This document shows, one piece after another, positions 49,793-60,924 of a stretch of 64,000 bases of DNA; within the stretch, counting starts at the first letter, position 1, and each line of letters begins with the position of its first letter. A program made the translations under genes and the position numbers. Where the stretch lies: NCBI GenBank assembly GCA_033980235.1, contig CM067063.1:42904354-42968353 (forward strand), given 5' to 3'. The notes beneath the pieces are model-generated. The model saw only the letters and a program-made list of their open reading frames with translations. It searched no databases and had not been told where the DNA came from. This stretch comes from Diadema setosum (Eukaryota > Echinodermata > Echinoidea > Diadematoida > Diadematidae).

Positions 49793-50949
49793 GTAAGTTC
49801 TACAATCAATGTGATCCTCCCATCCATGTCTCCTTACCCTCCATGTGAGTGAAATACACCCCAGTCATCTCTGGGCCTCACTCACTGCTGTTCCCATCTA
49901 CTCATAGCCTCTCTCATGGAGTAGAGATCGCCATCACTCTATCTCTTACCTCATCTGCCTTTCAATATTTGATCATCATTCTCTAGCGAATGAAACTCTG
50001 ACAGAAGACAAGGATTAAGGGGTGTGCACACATTGCATTTCAGTGTGATTGGATACTTTCAATCTTCAAACCAACAATTCCAAAATTAGGAAGTCTAATC
50101 TGTTTAGGTAGCGCAGAGCATATCTGCTGGAGAGCCCTTGTTGTGCTTTATCAAAGGAAAGCCGCCAAACTGAAACAGGGAGATAAACAGGTCAGCTGCA
50201 TCTAAAGTCTATGAATAATTCATGTGTGCTATCACAGAGCACAGACCAGGCCATCTCTAGGCGATCAAGGGAGAGGAAAAAAAAAAGGGGAGACTGATAA
50301 TCACAAACAAGAGAACATACAGAATACATGCTAGACAGGAAAATGGCCAGCTCACACAAATAACTGAATCCATGGCATACCTCTATGCTTTGAAGCCTAT
50401 AAGCACAAATGAAACAAAATTGTTTGACGGTTTTCATTATTCATTCAAATTTCAACTTGAACACTATTGGATGTAACCATACCACACTCACGGTACATGT
50501 ATGTTAGATGTGTTTGCATGTGCTAAAAGTATTAGAAAGAACAGAAATGTTTGGGTGTTTTTGGTAATTACACATCGAATTGTTGAAAACTTGAGTTCTA
50601 TGATAATAACATTTGTTGGACGGAAAAGGCCATTTGCCGATGCATGTCATCTTCTTTCATCCTACACATTCAAAGTATGACATCACTAGATAACATTTTT
50701 CATTTCTTCATGAAATGCACACAATATGCAGTGCTTGTGTGGGTTCTACAAAGAAAGTTCCCCATCAGGCTGAACAGTGATATGAGGTCCTACAGAGAGA
50801 GTTTCAAGATCTGAAAGCAGTAACACTTCTCATAGAATACAAAGTAAAATCACTTCAAGCTCTGCATTTGTTATACTTTATGAAGCTTAGAAATCAGAAT
50901 TCTAATAACTACTGAGAACTCACTGTGATTTTTCATTTTACTCCAACAG

Positions 50950-51008
50950 AGAAAACCAAGTTTCTTTTACTAGGTTGCTCATACAGAGTACAATATTTCC
51001 TTTGACAG
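50950..51008 (+). CDS. Weak candidate 59-nt exon
   Basis: TTTTTCATTTTACTCCAACAG (acceptor) and TGACAG|GTAAGAAAG (donor) enclose 59 bp, open in one frame: ENQVSFTRLLIQSTIFPLT. Phase 2 in and 1 out, matching the candidates at 49734 and 60833. Chance is a serious alternative. Confidence 0.2.
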
Positions 51009-51965
51009 GTAAGAAAGTTTATACAAATGTAGGAGCAGATCATCAATTGTAAGAATATTTTTTTTTTCTTGAGAGAGAGCATTCTTATTTAGAGAAAGCG
51101 TGGAAATAATCACTGACACGATAAAAAAGAGGAACTATAAAAAGGCTGATATGACTATATGACTGAAAACATTTGATATGAAATGCAAATGAGTGAGCTC
51201 AGGGTGGAATCATCTCACAATTTTTCATTAATCATGTAAAAAGAACTGACAAATTTCACTTTTTGTGAGAATTTGAAAAAAAAAAATGTCATTCCTAACT
51301 GAATAACTTCAAAATAATGATCAGCCAGACATCGTATGATTTGAGACTGGGGCACATTTGCATTTGAGCCAACAAAATGGACATTTCACAATTGTATACA
51401 TACTCATATGGCAAGTTGTGACAGTAAGTGAATGTTGACGGGGAGTTTTTTTTCTCTCTCTCTTTTCAAGGATGACTGGAACTACCATTTCTCCTTCTCT
51501 CTCTCTTTCTCCCTCTCTTTCTCTATATCCATACAGCACACAGCTCTATAGATAAACCAGAACATTTAAAAAGTTCACTAAAATGTAGAAATGGACTTTT
51601 ATGTCTCATTTGGCAATACAACTTAGATTCCTTTCCCCTATATTCAAAATGACATAGATCTTTTTTTTTTTCATTTTGTAGGATGCAGACAATGGTTGGA
51701 ATGCATCAAAGCGTGGTAAAACTGATTGAATTTTGGAAGAGATATTGTGTACATGGTTCTCAAAGAATGGTCAGTCACATAGCAATCTCTGTAGATCTTC
51801 TGTACTTCAAAAAATGAAGACAATAAAAAAACTTGTTGACACAGACTCTTCGCAGAATACTGAGTAATCTTATTGTAGATAGGATTTGTTTACGAGGCAT
51901 ACTGCAAAACATGATATATTCGCGGCATGTCAATGTTCACGAATTGGAGCCGGCATTCAATGCAT

Positions 51966-52620
51966 GTGACCCACCACAACAAAAGGATCCGAAAGTCGCT
52001 GACGGCTGAGCCAAGAAAATCGAGTTTGAAGTCAGATCATCAAGATTGGTCAAAACCATCAAATTTCTGTTTTTGACATAATTTTGTAGTCTGATATTTC
52101 GTCTATCTTCTGATGAAATTTCAAAGCTAAATGATCAAAGGAAAGGCAAAAAATTAGTGTTTTTCTGAGCCATGATTTTCTGACTTTCAACGGAACAGAA
52201 ATGTATTTGAAGATTTGGATTTAGTGCTGCAAATAGACTCCGCCCCTAGCAACGATGGAGTGATCTTATTGGTCAATGCGTGGCATCCTGGTTACTGATT
52301 GGTCATGCATAGATCGCTAGCCTAAGCTTGAATGAACATCGCGGAGGTTACCTTCTATTGCTAAGAGGTGAAAACTGTCTTATACCTCCCCTTGATCATG
52401 ATTGCATCTGAAGGAAAACTTTGAAGGTGATTTCTCGAAATGCTGATTTCCTAGACCACTCAGCATGCTCTCATCAAACCAATGATATTCCCGCAACCGA
52501 GTACTTTTATGAGTTGCATTATACATGAATTTACAGCAGAAGAGTAAGGGAATAATGTCATGTCATTTTCAGAAAACTGACCTCCCCCAACTTTCGGATC
52601 CTTTTGTTGCAACGGGTCAC
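51966..52620. mobile_element. 655-bp GTGACC-ended MITE
   Basis: Left end GTGACCCACCACAACAAAAG and the inverse of the right end, GTGACCCGTTGCAACAAAAG, continue with GATCCGAAAGT in both; flanks are AT on each side. The GTGACC start and AT duplication are shared with the 2.9-kb element at 4352, so both probably belong to one superfamily. The interior has no transposase frame but holds two inverted CCAAT boxes and CCCCTAGCAACGATGG. Confidence 0.8.
52268..52302. promoter_or_regulatory. Paired inverted CCAAT boxes within MITE
   Basis: TTATTGGTCAATG and TGATTGGTCATG have their ATTGG cores exactly 30 bp apart, close to the spacing of functional NF-Y pairs. They lie inside the transposable element just above, so copies of that element could spread promoter-like modules. 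Activity is not shown. Confidence 0.35.
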
Positions 52621-52647
52621 ATATAGTGCAGGTCAGAACTTTCGCAT

Positions 52648-52700
52648 GCATTTTAATTTTGTGAATCTTGGCTCTCGCCAAATTCACGAAATTAAAATGT
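52648..52700. repeat. Dispersed hairpin repeat, copy 2
   Basis: GCATTTTAATTTTGTGAAT pairs with ATTCACGAAATTAAAATG around CTTGGCTCTCGCCAA. Same family as 19781-19833; located 27 bp beyond the GTGACC-ended MITE. Confidence 0.7.
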
Positions 52701-52704
52701 ACAA

Positions 52705-54720
52705 AAACATTCGTCGTTTTGCAGTATTAACGACAGGTCACTCTTTAATATCACATGCTGTGTCATAGAATGATATACAGCGAGTGTGTGTATTTCATTT
52801 TATATTTAGACCATATCAACTGAATGACATTGGTATAAAGCTTGACAAGATACAGTAGTACTATTGTCATATAAAACAAATGTAAACAATAACAGAAATG
52901 AGTGAGCTGCTACAGTTTGTACATGCATCTCAAATCAAAGTAAAAGACATGATTATGATGCAATACAATTGTTATACTAGGGTGATCATGATTCTTCTGG
53001 GAGGAGTGTAGAAGGGAAGCTGCAGAAATAAGTGAAGGAAGCTTCTTTCCACAAGACATTTTCTCTGCCTGACCTGCCAAAGACCTTTCTAAAAGTCAAA
53101 AACTTGAACTCAATAGCCAGAGAAAGCTTGTAACACTAGACTACACACTCATTTCCTTTCATCTCCACATGCCAGGAATCAGCCATCTCCACATGCCAGG
53201 AATCAGCCATCTCCATATGACACAGCTATGCTCTAAAAAAGACAATGTGGAGTGTCGGAGTAATCCCAATACATTACAGCTTAAAATATTAATGGAATAT
53301 CCGGGCACATTTCAGGAAAATCAACCTCAAGTTCTAGCTGGAAGGAGAAGGTGCAAGAGTCGCTAGTTGATTGGATATTTGATTCACTAAATAAGACAAC
53401 TTCACATTGGTATCCCCTGATTAATCTTTCAGAATCACAAAAGGCAGCTCTCTGGCAACATTTAAAACCCTGCATTGTGCATTTCTAGTTTCATGTTACT
53501 TTTCTAATTACCCCCGACATTGATGCATTTTAAAAGTGTCTATCTGTACATCATGTTTTTATACCTTACAATTATGCAATGGATCTATAAATGTGAAGAA
53601 AGTGAAATGTAACAAACGAATAGAACAGAGAGTGCTCAATACTAGTCATATCTTGCTATCACTATCTCTTTACCACTAAAGTATATTGTATTCTGTATAC
53701 CTAATCATTACTTACTAGGTGGGTAGATTTGAATACATTAGAATTGATAACCATTACTGTGGGTCTTTATTGCAAGTACATATATATTAAATGTTCCACA
53801 AAGACAAAATTGACACCTCATAAAGCTGGCAAACATAAGACTAGCTGTTTAACATCTTTCGAATCAATGTATTAGTTTTTGATTGGATAAATTCATTCAG
53901 TGACTTGTGTATTTTGGCAACCTACATGTACATGTAGCGAGTGGATACTGACCACAAACTCTGGTACATGCTTCAGCTCGTTAACATTTGACAGAAGACC
54001 TTTGGGTTTGAATTGAATCAGTTATTCCCTTTTTTCACCAAATTCAACCAAGACATGTAAGATGAACTTTGATGTGTTTTATCACCATCAGTCTTGCCCC
54101 ACTGATGCAACCTGGCATAGTGACAAACTACTGCAGTGTATGTCATAGAAATGGACGCGGTAATTCTTGTCTGTGCTGTGGGGGAGACCTAAATGATGCC
54201 AATCCCTAGGGAGTGTGTATGCCATTACTCTTGCCCTGCTACAATGATTCATTAAAATTCAATCAAGCTAATTAGGTAAGGGTAATACATTATCACTGCA
54301 TCTCCCTATTCATGAAAACTAATAGTGACTTTTCACCGCTCTCTCGTTGAAACAAAGTAAACACGCAAGGAATGACATTACCAATAGGCAGCCTCTGCCA
54401 ATTACCTTACTATGAGGAAGACTGCTCAATGGAAATTCACCACACACCAAACATAATACCCTGTAATACCTTAATACCTGTCAAACAAACTTTCTCACTC
54501 ACAAAAATGTATATTGGTAGAGTTACTCAGTTTACTTCAGTCTCATTTGTCTGAAATTATGGAGTTTTTGTGTCCAACTACAAAAGAAAACTATGCAATA
54601 TTCAATAAACATTGAATTAAATATATAAATTTCTTTACATACATTCTACGCACTGATGGTATATTTGTACCTATACTTCACTGTATCTTCACATTCATAA
54701 ATAATATGTTGTATACATGT
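52705..54720. other. Non-coding AT-rich stretch
   Basis: Only a short direct duplication CATCTCCACATGCCAGGAAT at about 53161 and 53189 was noted. No supportable exon. Confidence 0.6.
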
Positions 54721-54721
54721 G

Positions 54722-54771
<50 letters not shown>

Positions 54772-54775
54772 ACTG

Positions 54776-54809
<34 letters not shown>

Positions 54810-54820
54810 GGGGGGGGGGG
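54721..54820. repeat. TA repeat, T run and G run
   Basis: About 35 TA units with small interruptions, then a run of about 22 T, then about 12 G. Low-complexity block likely to be length-variable. Confidence 0.95.
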
Positions 54821-54829
54821 GTCATACCA

Positions 54830-57315
54830 ATATGTCAGCTGAAGAACACTCCTGGAGCTTGTGCATCAAAGAAAAAAAAATGTGAGTAGTGGTAGTTAAA
54901 ATTATCAAAACTTTAAGGCCAATAATTGCACTCTTGACTGAGGTGGGTGCTGTAATTAAGGATACAATGCATGGCAGGAACTCTTAAAACAAAACAACAA
55001 AAGACTTATCAAGATCAAATGTAAAATCTGTAAATAATCATAATAAAGTGTTACCTCATGTACCTAATGACACTAAGCCCATCATTCTTTTCAGACAGAA
55101 GAGGTGGAAAAAATCTTTATCAATTGAGAATCCATAACAAATTTTAAAATTCAAAATTTTTAAAATATGACAAAGCCATATTTCTGAAGAACCTATTTTT
55201 CTGTGAATTTTTTCTTCACTTCTTATTCTCTTTATTGCATACACTATGTACAAGAAACTGTAACACTACAATCATTAAGAATGACAGATGGGAAATGGTC
55301 ACCAATATGTTCTAAAATACCACTGACACTACGGATGTCACTAGGATTTTGTTTTTTTAAATGTCATTTGTGAAAGTTCACGCATCACCTCCCTTTCCGT
55401 ATGAATTCTTCTTTTTTTCTTTCTGTACATTTATCTTGTGTATTGATTGTCTCAAAAAGTTTAAGTTCTCATGACTTGAAACTTACATCATTTATTTCTC
55501 ATGAGCTAAGAATGGTATGGTATAACATTTTTTCCATGTGATCACTCAACCTCACATAACTCTTATCACTCACATCAATGTCTGTATGTCCAGTACTAAG
55601 CTTCATATTTCGATGAAACTTGGTAGGAACATAATTCATGTAATTTTCTATGCATCTATAACAAAGTTTACGCATGTACATGTACATGATAGTAGCCACG
55701 CATCAAAATTTCAAAATGCATCATTTTGCCTGGCATGGGTTTAAGACCATTTTGAGCACTAAACATTTTTCACACTTTATTTGCATCCATAGACACACAT
55801 GTAAAGCAAAAGTGAAAAAGTTTGCATGGATTTGGTTTAGAATATCACACAAAAAAAGATGTTCTCAAAATTTCAAGACTCTCTGACTTGATATGACATC
55901 ATACAAGCCTGTCAAAGTTGAAATAGTCTGTGTGCATCAATGGCGATGTATGGTGCAAATATACAGAAAAAAAAAATGCATATTTCTAATCTGTAACAGC
56001 TTGTTAGAATGGCCAATAATTCCCATTTTTTTATTATAATTCACATTCTGGAAGCTAATGCATTGTAGACGTTTCATATTTGATGGGTTATTGCGGCTTA
56101 AAAAACAAAATATATGAAATTCCTGTATGAAATTAAGAATATGAAATTTCTAAATTATGTTAACAAATGTCAAATTCATTGGAACGTATCTCATTTTTCC
56201 CTATCTAATTTATATCCAACGATTAGTATAGCTTATTACATTCTTTACTGAATCAGTATAACACTTTCTCAATTTGATGACATCATTACTGTGAAAAATA
56301 TTGATTGAAGTTAACCTTGCAAAATTTGACCATTTTATTTGTTATCTCTACGGTAGTCCATTTAAAAAAAAAAAATCCAAACAACAATCCTACATGACTT
56401 TATGCATTGAGCAGTAGCTCACTTATCCTTCAACAATGCTTTCAATATGGTGCAATTGACACTTTGGGCTTTTGTGGTGTGCCCTTTGTTTTTTGATTGG
56501 ATGTTAGGATTACATCAAAATTTGGTTGAAATTGAAACTTTGGCTTTGAATTAGCAAGATTTCGTGCGATAAATATCATGTAAAGGCAGAACCTGTAGCT
56601 TATCACCAACAAGATACCAGGTTTGCATCCCTGTTCTTGATGAACATCTCAAAAACTGCATGGCCAATTGCCTCATATCAGGAATGGAACAGACCGCCTA
56701 ATCTGTCAGTCTTGAGAGATTTGTAAGTCTACTTTGCTAAATTTTTTATTCAAAAAGTAATTTGCTGCTCCATGCCACCCATACCACATTATGCATTCTT
56801 TGGTAACAGTCTCATGGACGACATTTAGCTGCTTAGAAATGGCACATAATAGAATTTGGTGACTTCACAACTCTATGCACAAATGTGCACTAAGCAAGGA
56901 GAGTAGACTTTCTGCTTCATTTGTGTGGGCTGTGTAATCATGATGTATGTATAATGTAGTCCTGACAGTTTGCTTGCACTGTTTATATATTCTAGGACGA
57001 TTTGACGGAATCCAACCATTTGATTTGAAAGATGCATTGCTACAATAATGGACTAATGGCTTTGCTGCTAAATTTTTGACTAAGGCATATGGTTATTCCA
57101 AATGGGATTTAAGCTTTAACCTTTCCACACTCATTTTAAAAATTTTGCATTTTGTCCTGTCCTCACCTTAAGTCAGTGTTCCAAGGTATGAAATCAACTT
57201 TGTCTTATACTCATACTGAACCCGACATATTTCCTTTCATTAATTTCATAAAACTCTTCCTCAATTATTTTGTAACCTTCTAGCTGAACCTAAGAAATAT
57301 GTGAAAATGCTTATT
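54830..57315. other. Non-coding AT-rich stretch
   Basis: A small hairpin AAGCTTCATATTTCGATGAA near 55600 and fragments of AAGTTTCAT-type dispersed repeats. No supportable exon. Confidence 0.55.
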
Positions 57316-57319
57316 GCGT

Positions 57320-57352
<33 letters not shown>
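57320..57352. repeat. AC dinucleotide repeat
   Basis: About 16 CA units. Confidence 0.97.
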
Positions 57353-57355
<3 letters not shown>

Positions 57356-57429
57356 ATAAGCATCACAGATAAACATCACTACTTTTGCGTAGGCTGCAAT
57401 CTTGCCAAGTCATGAATATCTTTAGTCCA

Positions 57430-57442
57430 CCACTAGAGGGAG
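57430..57442 (+). promoter_or_regulatory. CTCF-like motif
   Basis: CCACTAGAGGGAG resembles the bilaterian CTCF core CCACYAGRGGGCGC, differing at the final positions. It sits 22 bp beyond the donor of the minus-strand candidate exon at 57465. Confidence 0.35.
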
Positions 57443-57464
57443 TAGAACACTTCCCTGTACGTAC

Positions 57465-57519
57465 CTGAGCTCGATATCGACTGATCACCAGAAACCTCAC
57501 AAGACAGCGACAAGTTGAC
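57465..57519 (-). CDS. Candidate exon with immunoglobulin-like B strand
   Basis: On the minus strand TTTTGTTTGTTAACCTTTTAG (acceptor) and GCTCAG|GTACGTAC (donor) flank 55 bp with five CpGs in an AT-rich surrounding. The only sensible frame (phase 0 in, 1 out) reads VNLSLSCEVSGDQSISSS. The LxCEVSG phrase is what strand B of an Ig or I-set domain looks like (Cys followed by a Gly turn); the partnering W and second Cys would lie in the next exon, which I did not find with confidence. An exon this short splitting an Ig domain is unusual but occurs. Could be chance. Confidence 0.38.
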
Positions 57520-57524
57520 CTAAA

Positions 57525-59555
57525 AGGTTAACAAACAAAACTGTCATTGTTGGAATAATTTTCCCTATATTTCCTGATTGCTTTTACAATGAACTACACA
57601 TTGAGTATTACCTAAATTGCAAACCCATTTGGCGGTTGTATTCCACCTTCACATTACTCCATGAAGCTTGATGAAAGCCCTCTAGTACAAACACAAGTCA
57701 GACTTTTATTTTGCTGCCCGGCAGAAAATATTTATGAACTGTCTTCTGACAGTATCTAAAGCCAAGCTAGATTTACCAGTATAAAGCAGGCAGCATGGCC
57801 ATAGTAGTGCTAATACTATACCAAGACAGAACTACTGCTCCTGACATTAAATTTTGCTTTGCATTTTTAGATCTACAAACCTTTCATGTAATATTTTGCA
57901 TAAATTGCAAGGACTACCATGGTAATATATTGTACCCTCGTGTTCCTTCTTACCTGGAAAAAAAAACAAAAAAAAAAAACAATGACTGGCTAAAACACAA
58001 GCATGTCTCCTCTTCTAAGTGAAAGAGTGATGTACTACTTTCTTGGCAGTATTTTGTCAATTCTATTCTCATACAACCTTACAATGTATATCAAGAACTT
58101 ACAACTTCTTTCCCCTGTGGTATCTCTTTGCAATAAACAATTTCATGAGTCTTATTTAAAGACAATTCTTAAGGGTTCCTAAATGAGTAGAAATTATACA
58201 AATAAACAAACAAACAAAAAACAAACAAACAAAATCTTCAAATGCTATACAGCATTGAGGGTCAGTTCATATACCCCCAAAGAAAAATATGCACAAATAC
58301 ACACACACACACACACACAAAACAACAACAACAAAGCAATTTCTAATTGTGGAGTTCTAAAAAAAAATGACAACTACAAAAGACAAAAAAAAAAAATTCC
58401 CCAGACACAGCAGCTTCTATAAATATGTGACAAAATTTTTAATCAACACAAAGACTTTGTAAACATCTTTAAACACATTCTAAGCCAACAGGTTTATGAA
58501 CCTACATTCAGGTTTCAATCTCGAGATATAGGACACTAGTGGAGCACAAGATCGCTAACAGTATGCAATCTCCTGCCATACCCGGGAGAGATTAATTCAG
58601 CAGGAAATATGATCTGCTCATTTCCATACTTATAAAACCTCTCCCTCTCGTCTCTAACCTCAAGGTGCTCTACTCGACACCAACATCAGTCTCATGATAA
58701 CGGTTCTGCAATGACCACAAGAGGGCAGTATCTCACTTTTATCTTAGTAGTAATTGACTTCTTGATGCCACCTCCTACTATCCCACTGCATTCACTGGGA
58801 ATGTAAGGCTACTATTTGTAGTATTCTCACTGCATGCTCTGATGGCTATGTTTATCAGACCTACAACTGGCACTAAAAACCATTTCTAATCCAACCAGGA
58901 AAAAACAAATAGAAATCTCATATCCCATACCACTAAGTATTTATAAGTACATTATTGCATCTACATGTATGCATCAATTCTGCCAGTGGAATTTGCTGTG
59001 AATGTAATGTACTATTCAAGTTTCTCACACAAAGACAAACATGCATACACACTCTCACGAGTCACAAACACACATTCTCTTCATGGTTCTTCCATACATC
59101 ATTACAGTGTGTTTCACAATAAATGTGTGAGGCTGTTCTATCAACAGTACTGTGGCTGCCTAAGATATAAAAAAAAAAAAAAAACTACAACATCCTCATC
59201 AATTTACACCAGATTAGCTAAATGTCAAAGATTTGGATATTATAAACGTACATGATGTATTTACCATGTCTGTACAGTGTGTATATCTACATGTATATAC
59301 GATCTATTTCATTGCTCTTAGCTGAGAAATTCAGGAAATTGTGCTAGTAAGAGCAGATGGCATAGTACAATATTCTAGCCTCGATGTTATCTGCTGTGGT
59401 CATGTATGCCCACAACCCATTTACCTAGAAATCCTCATTTTTCATCATGAAACCCATAATCATTTTTTTTTCTTTAAATTGCATAATAAAAATGAGCATT
59501 GCATTAAGCTGATTCCTTAATAGAGGTATATTGCATAATTGTGAAGCATTTCATT
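57525..59555. other. Non-coding stretch with low-complexity patches
   Basis: AAAC repeats at about 58200-58230, an AC run at 58300-58318, several A runs, and a mildly CpG-enriched patch at 58510-58700 in which the minus strand is open for 27 codons without clear splice sites. A TATAAG motif on the minus strand near 58634 was noted but not supported as a promoter. Confidence 0.5.
58715..58730 (+). promoter_or_regulatory. Strong CTCF-like motif
   Basis: CCACAAGAGGGCAGTA, preceded by TGA, matches the CTCF core consensus at nearly every position and is in the same orientation as the weaker motif at 57430. Confidence 0.5.
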
Positions 59556-59559
59556 TTAA

Positions 59560-60406
59560 CCCTAACTAGGCCGGGCTATTTAGGTAGATCATAGAGCCGG
59601 GGGGGGGGGGGGGGGGGGGGGGGGGCCTCCCAGGCCCCCCCTCCAGATCTCGGCCGTTGACCGCGCGATCGCGATGAAAATTGGCACACACATTGCCTAT
59701 GATGTAATCTAAAGTACTATGAAGTTAGATTTTAAAAAAATTGTCATTTATGCTAAATTATGCTAATTTAGGCATAATGATGCATGAAATCGGAACAATT
59801 TGGTATAAATCACTAAATAAAGCTCGAAATGGGCACATTTTTTGGTGTTAATATTCTTTCTAGTGTCCTAAGCAAATATAAGAGAAAAAAATTGAGCTAT
59901 CCGAAAAAATTTCTGAAGTATTTTATTGTTTTTTGAATTTCTTATGTATTTCTTTGTTTTTTCGACTTTATGTTTTTCATTGTTTTTTCGATGAAACTTG
60001 TCCGCGACATTGTTCCAAACAACAAAATATGTTATTAATTGATTTTAATCAATAAAACCCCTAAATAATCATGCTTTTATGAAATTTGACTGTAAGCACA
60101 GTTTCCATTGAAATTGTACACGAATCCACGTTTTTGAGCAATTTCTGGTCTGACATGCATGTACATCTTTATGCGAAACTTCGAAACCGCGCGCCCGGGC
60201 ATCGCAAATTTGGTGTCAAAAGATGCGGGAGACTCGACAGAAAGTCATGAAATGTCGCGGCGATAGCTTTTCACGTTAGCGATACATCGCGCGGAATGTT
60301 GAGGGGGGGGGGGGCTTTGGAGCCCCCCCCCCCCCCTAGCGATACATCGCGCGGAATGTCGAGGGGGGGGGGGGGGCTTTGGAGGCCCCCCCCAGCCTAG
60401 TTAGGG
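59560..60406. mobile_element. 847-bp piggyBac-like MITE with G/C runs
   Basis: CCCTAACTAGGC at the left and its inverse GCCTAGTTAGGG at the right are each flanked by TTAA, the target site of piggyBac-superfamily elements, whose ends begin CCY. Near the right end a ~60-bp module (GCGATACATCGCGCGGAATG, G run, CTTTGGAG, C run) is duplicated in tandem. The left end holds a 37-nt G run. CpG-rich sections (GTTGACCGCGCGATCGCGAT) lie near both ends, with an AT-rich middle (59690-60170). No transposase frame. Confidence 0.85.
59599..59635 (+). repeat. G37 homopolymer
   Basis: Thirty-seven consecutive G residues, followed by CCTCCCAGGCCCCCCCTCC, so the region can form either a G-quadruplex or a G/C hairpin. 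Length may be inexact because such runs are hard to sequence. Confidence 0.9.
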
Positions 60407-60437
60407 TTAAAACAGTGGTCAAGAGTAGTGTATCACT

Positions 60438-60439
<2 letters not shown>

Positions 60440-60474
<35 letters not shown>

Positions 60475-60478
60475 GATC
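60440..60478 (+). repeat. T39 homopolymer
   Basis: Thirty-nine T residues 30 bp beyond the piggyBac-like element, followed by ATATAAGATC. On the minus strand it is a poly(A), which could be a retroposon tail, but no retroposon body is recognised to its right. Confidence 0.9.
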
Positions 60479-60832
60479 TTTCTACTCTTAAGAAAAATAA
60501 GAAGTCTCAAACCTATCTTACTAGGACTTTCCCGGCACCCACTAATATAAAGATCAGATAAATTATGCATAATTTGAGTGGACTTGGGACTTTCTGTATT
60601 CGATAGCAAAATGCAAAAAAAAAAAAAAAATACACTCAGAAATGTACAATGTAACTGCATTGACACATGCAAGTACACTGCAATGACAACATTAAATAAC
60701 ATTCTACAGGTTTTCCTTAGCATGGATATGTTGTAATCTGTACAGTGTGTAACTTATACAATATCATTAGTAATGATATTGTATTATCATTTACAGATAC
60801 TCACTGTACAATGTGTATGTTTATTTTCTCAG

Positions 60833-60921
60833 AGGACACGTCTGGGAGAGTACACGTACAGCTGTATGTCAGAGAGGAAGGAGACAGAGAGAGAAAAATA
60901 AACAAAGCAAATGTGGAAAAG
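60833..60921 (+). CDS. Candidate internal exon, possible Tudor-like strand
   Basis: ATGTTTATTTTCTCAG (acceptor) and GAAAAG|GTAATTC (donor) bound 89 bp: two bases, then 29 open codons (phase 1 in, 0 out). The peptide runs DTSGRVHVQLYVREEGDRER then KINKANVEK. Alternating hydrophobic residues (VHVQLYV) followed by a charged turn and INKANVE recall the last strand and helix of extended Tudor domains (VxLYD...INxxLVEEG), but the match is loose and the aromatic cage would be in an earlier exon. Start phase is compatible with the candidate ending at 51008. Confidence 0.38.
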
Positions 60922-60924
60922 GTA

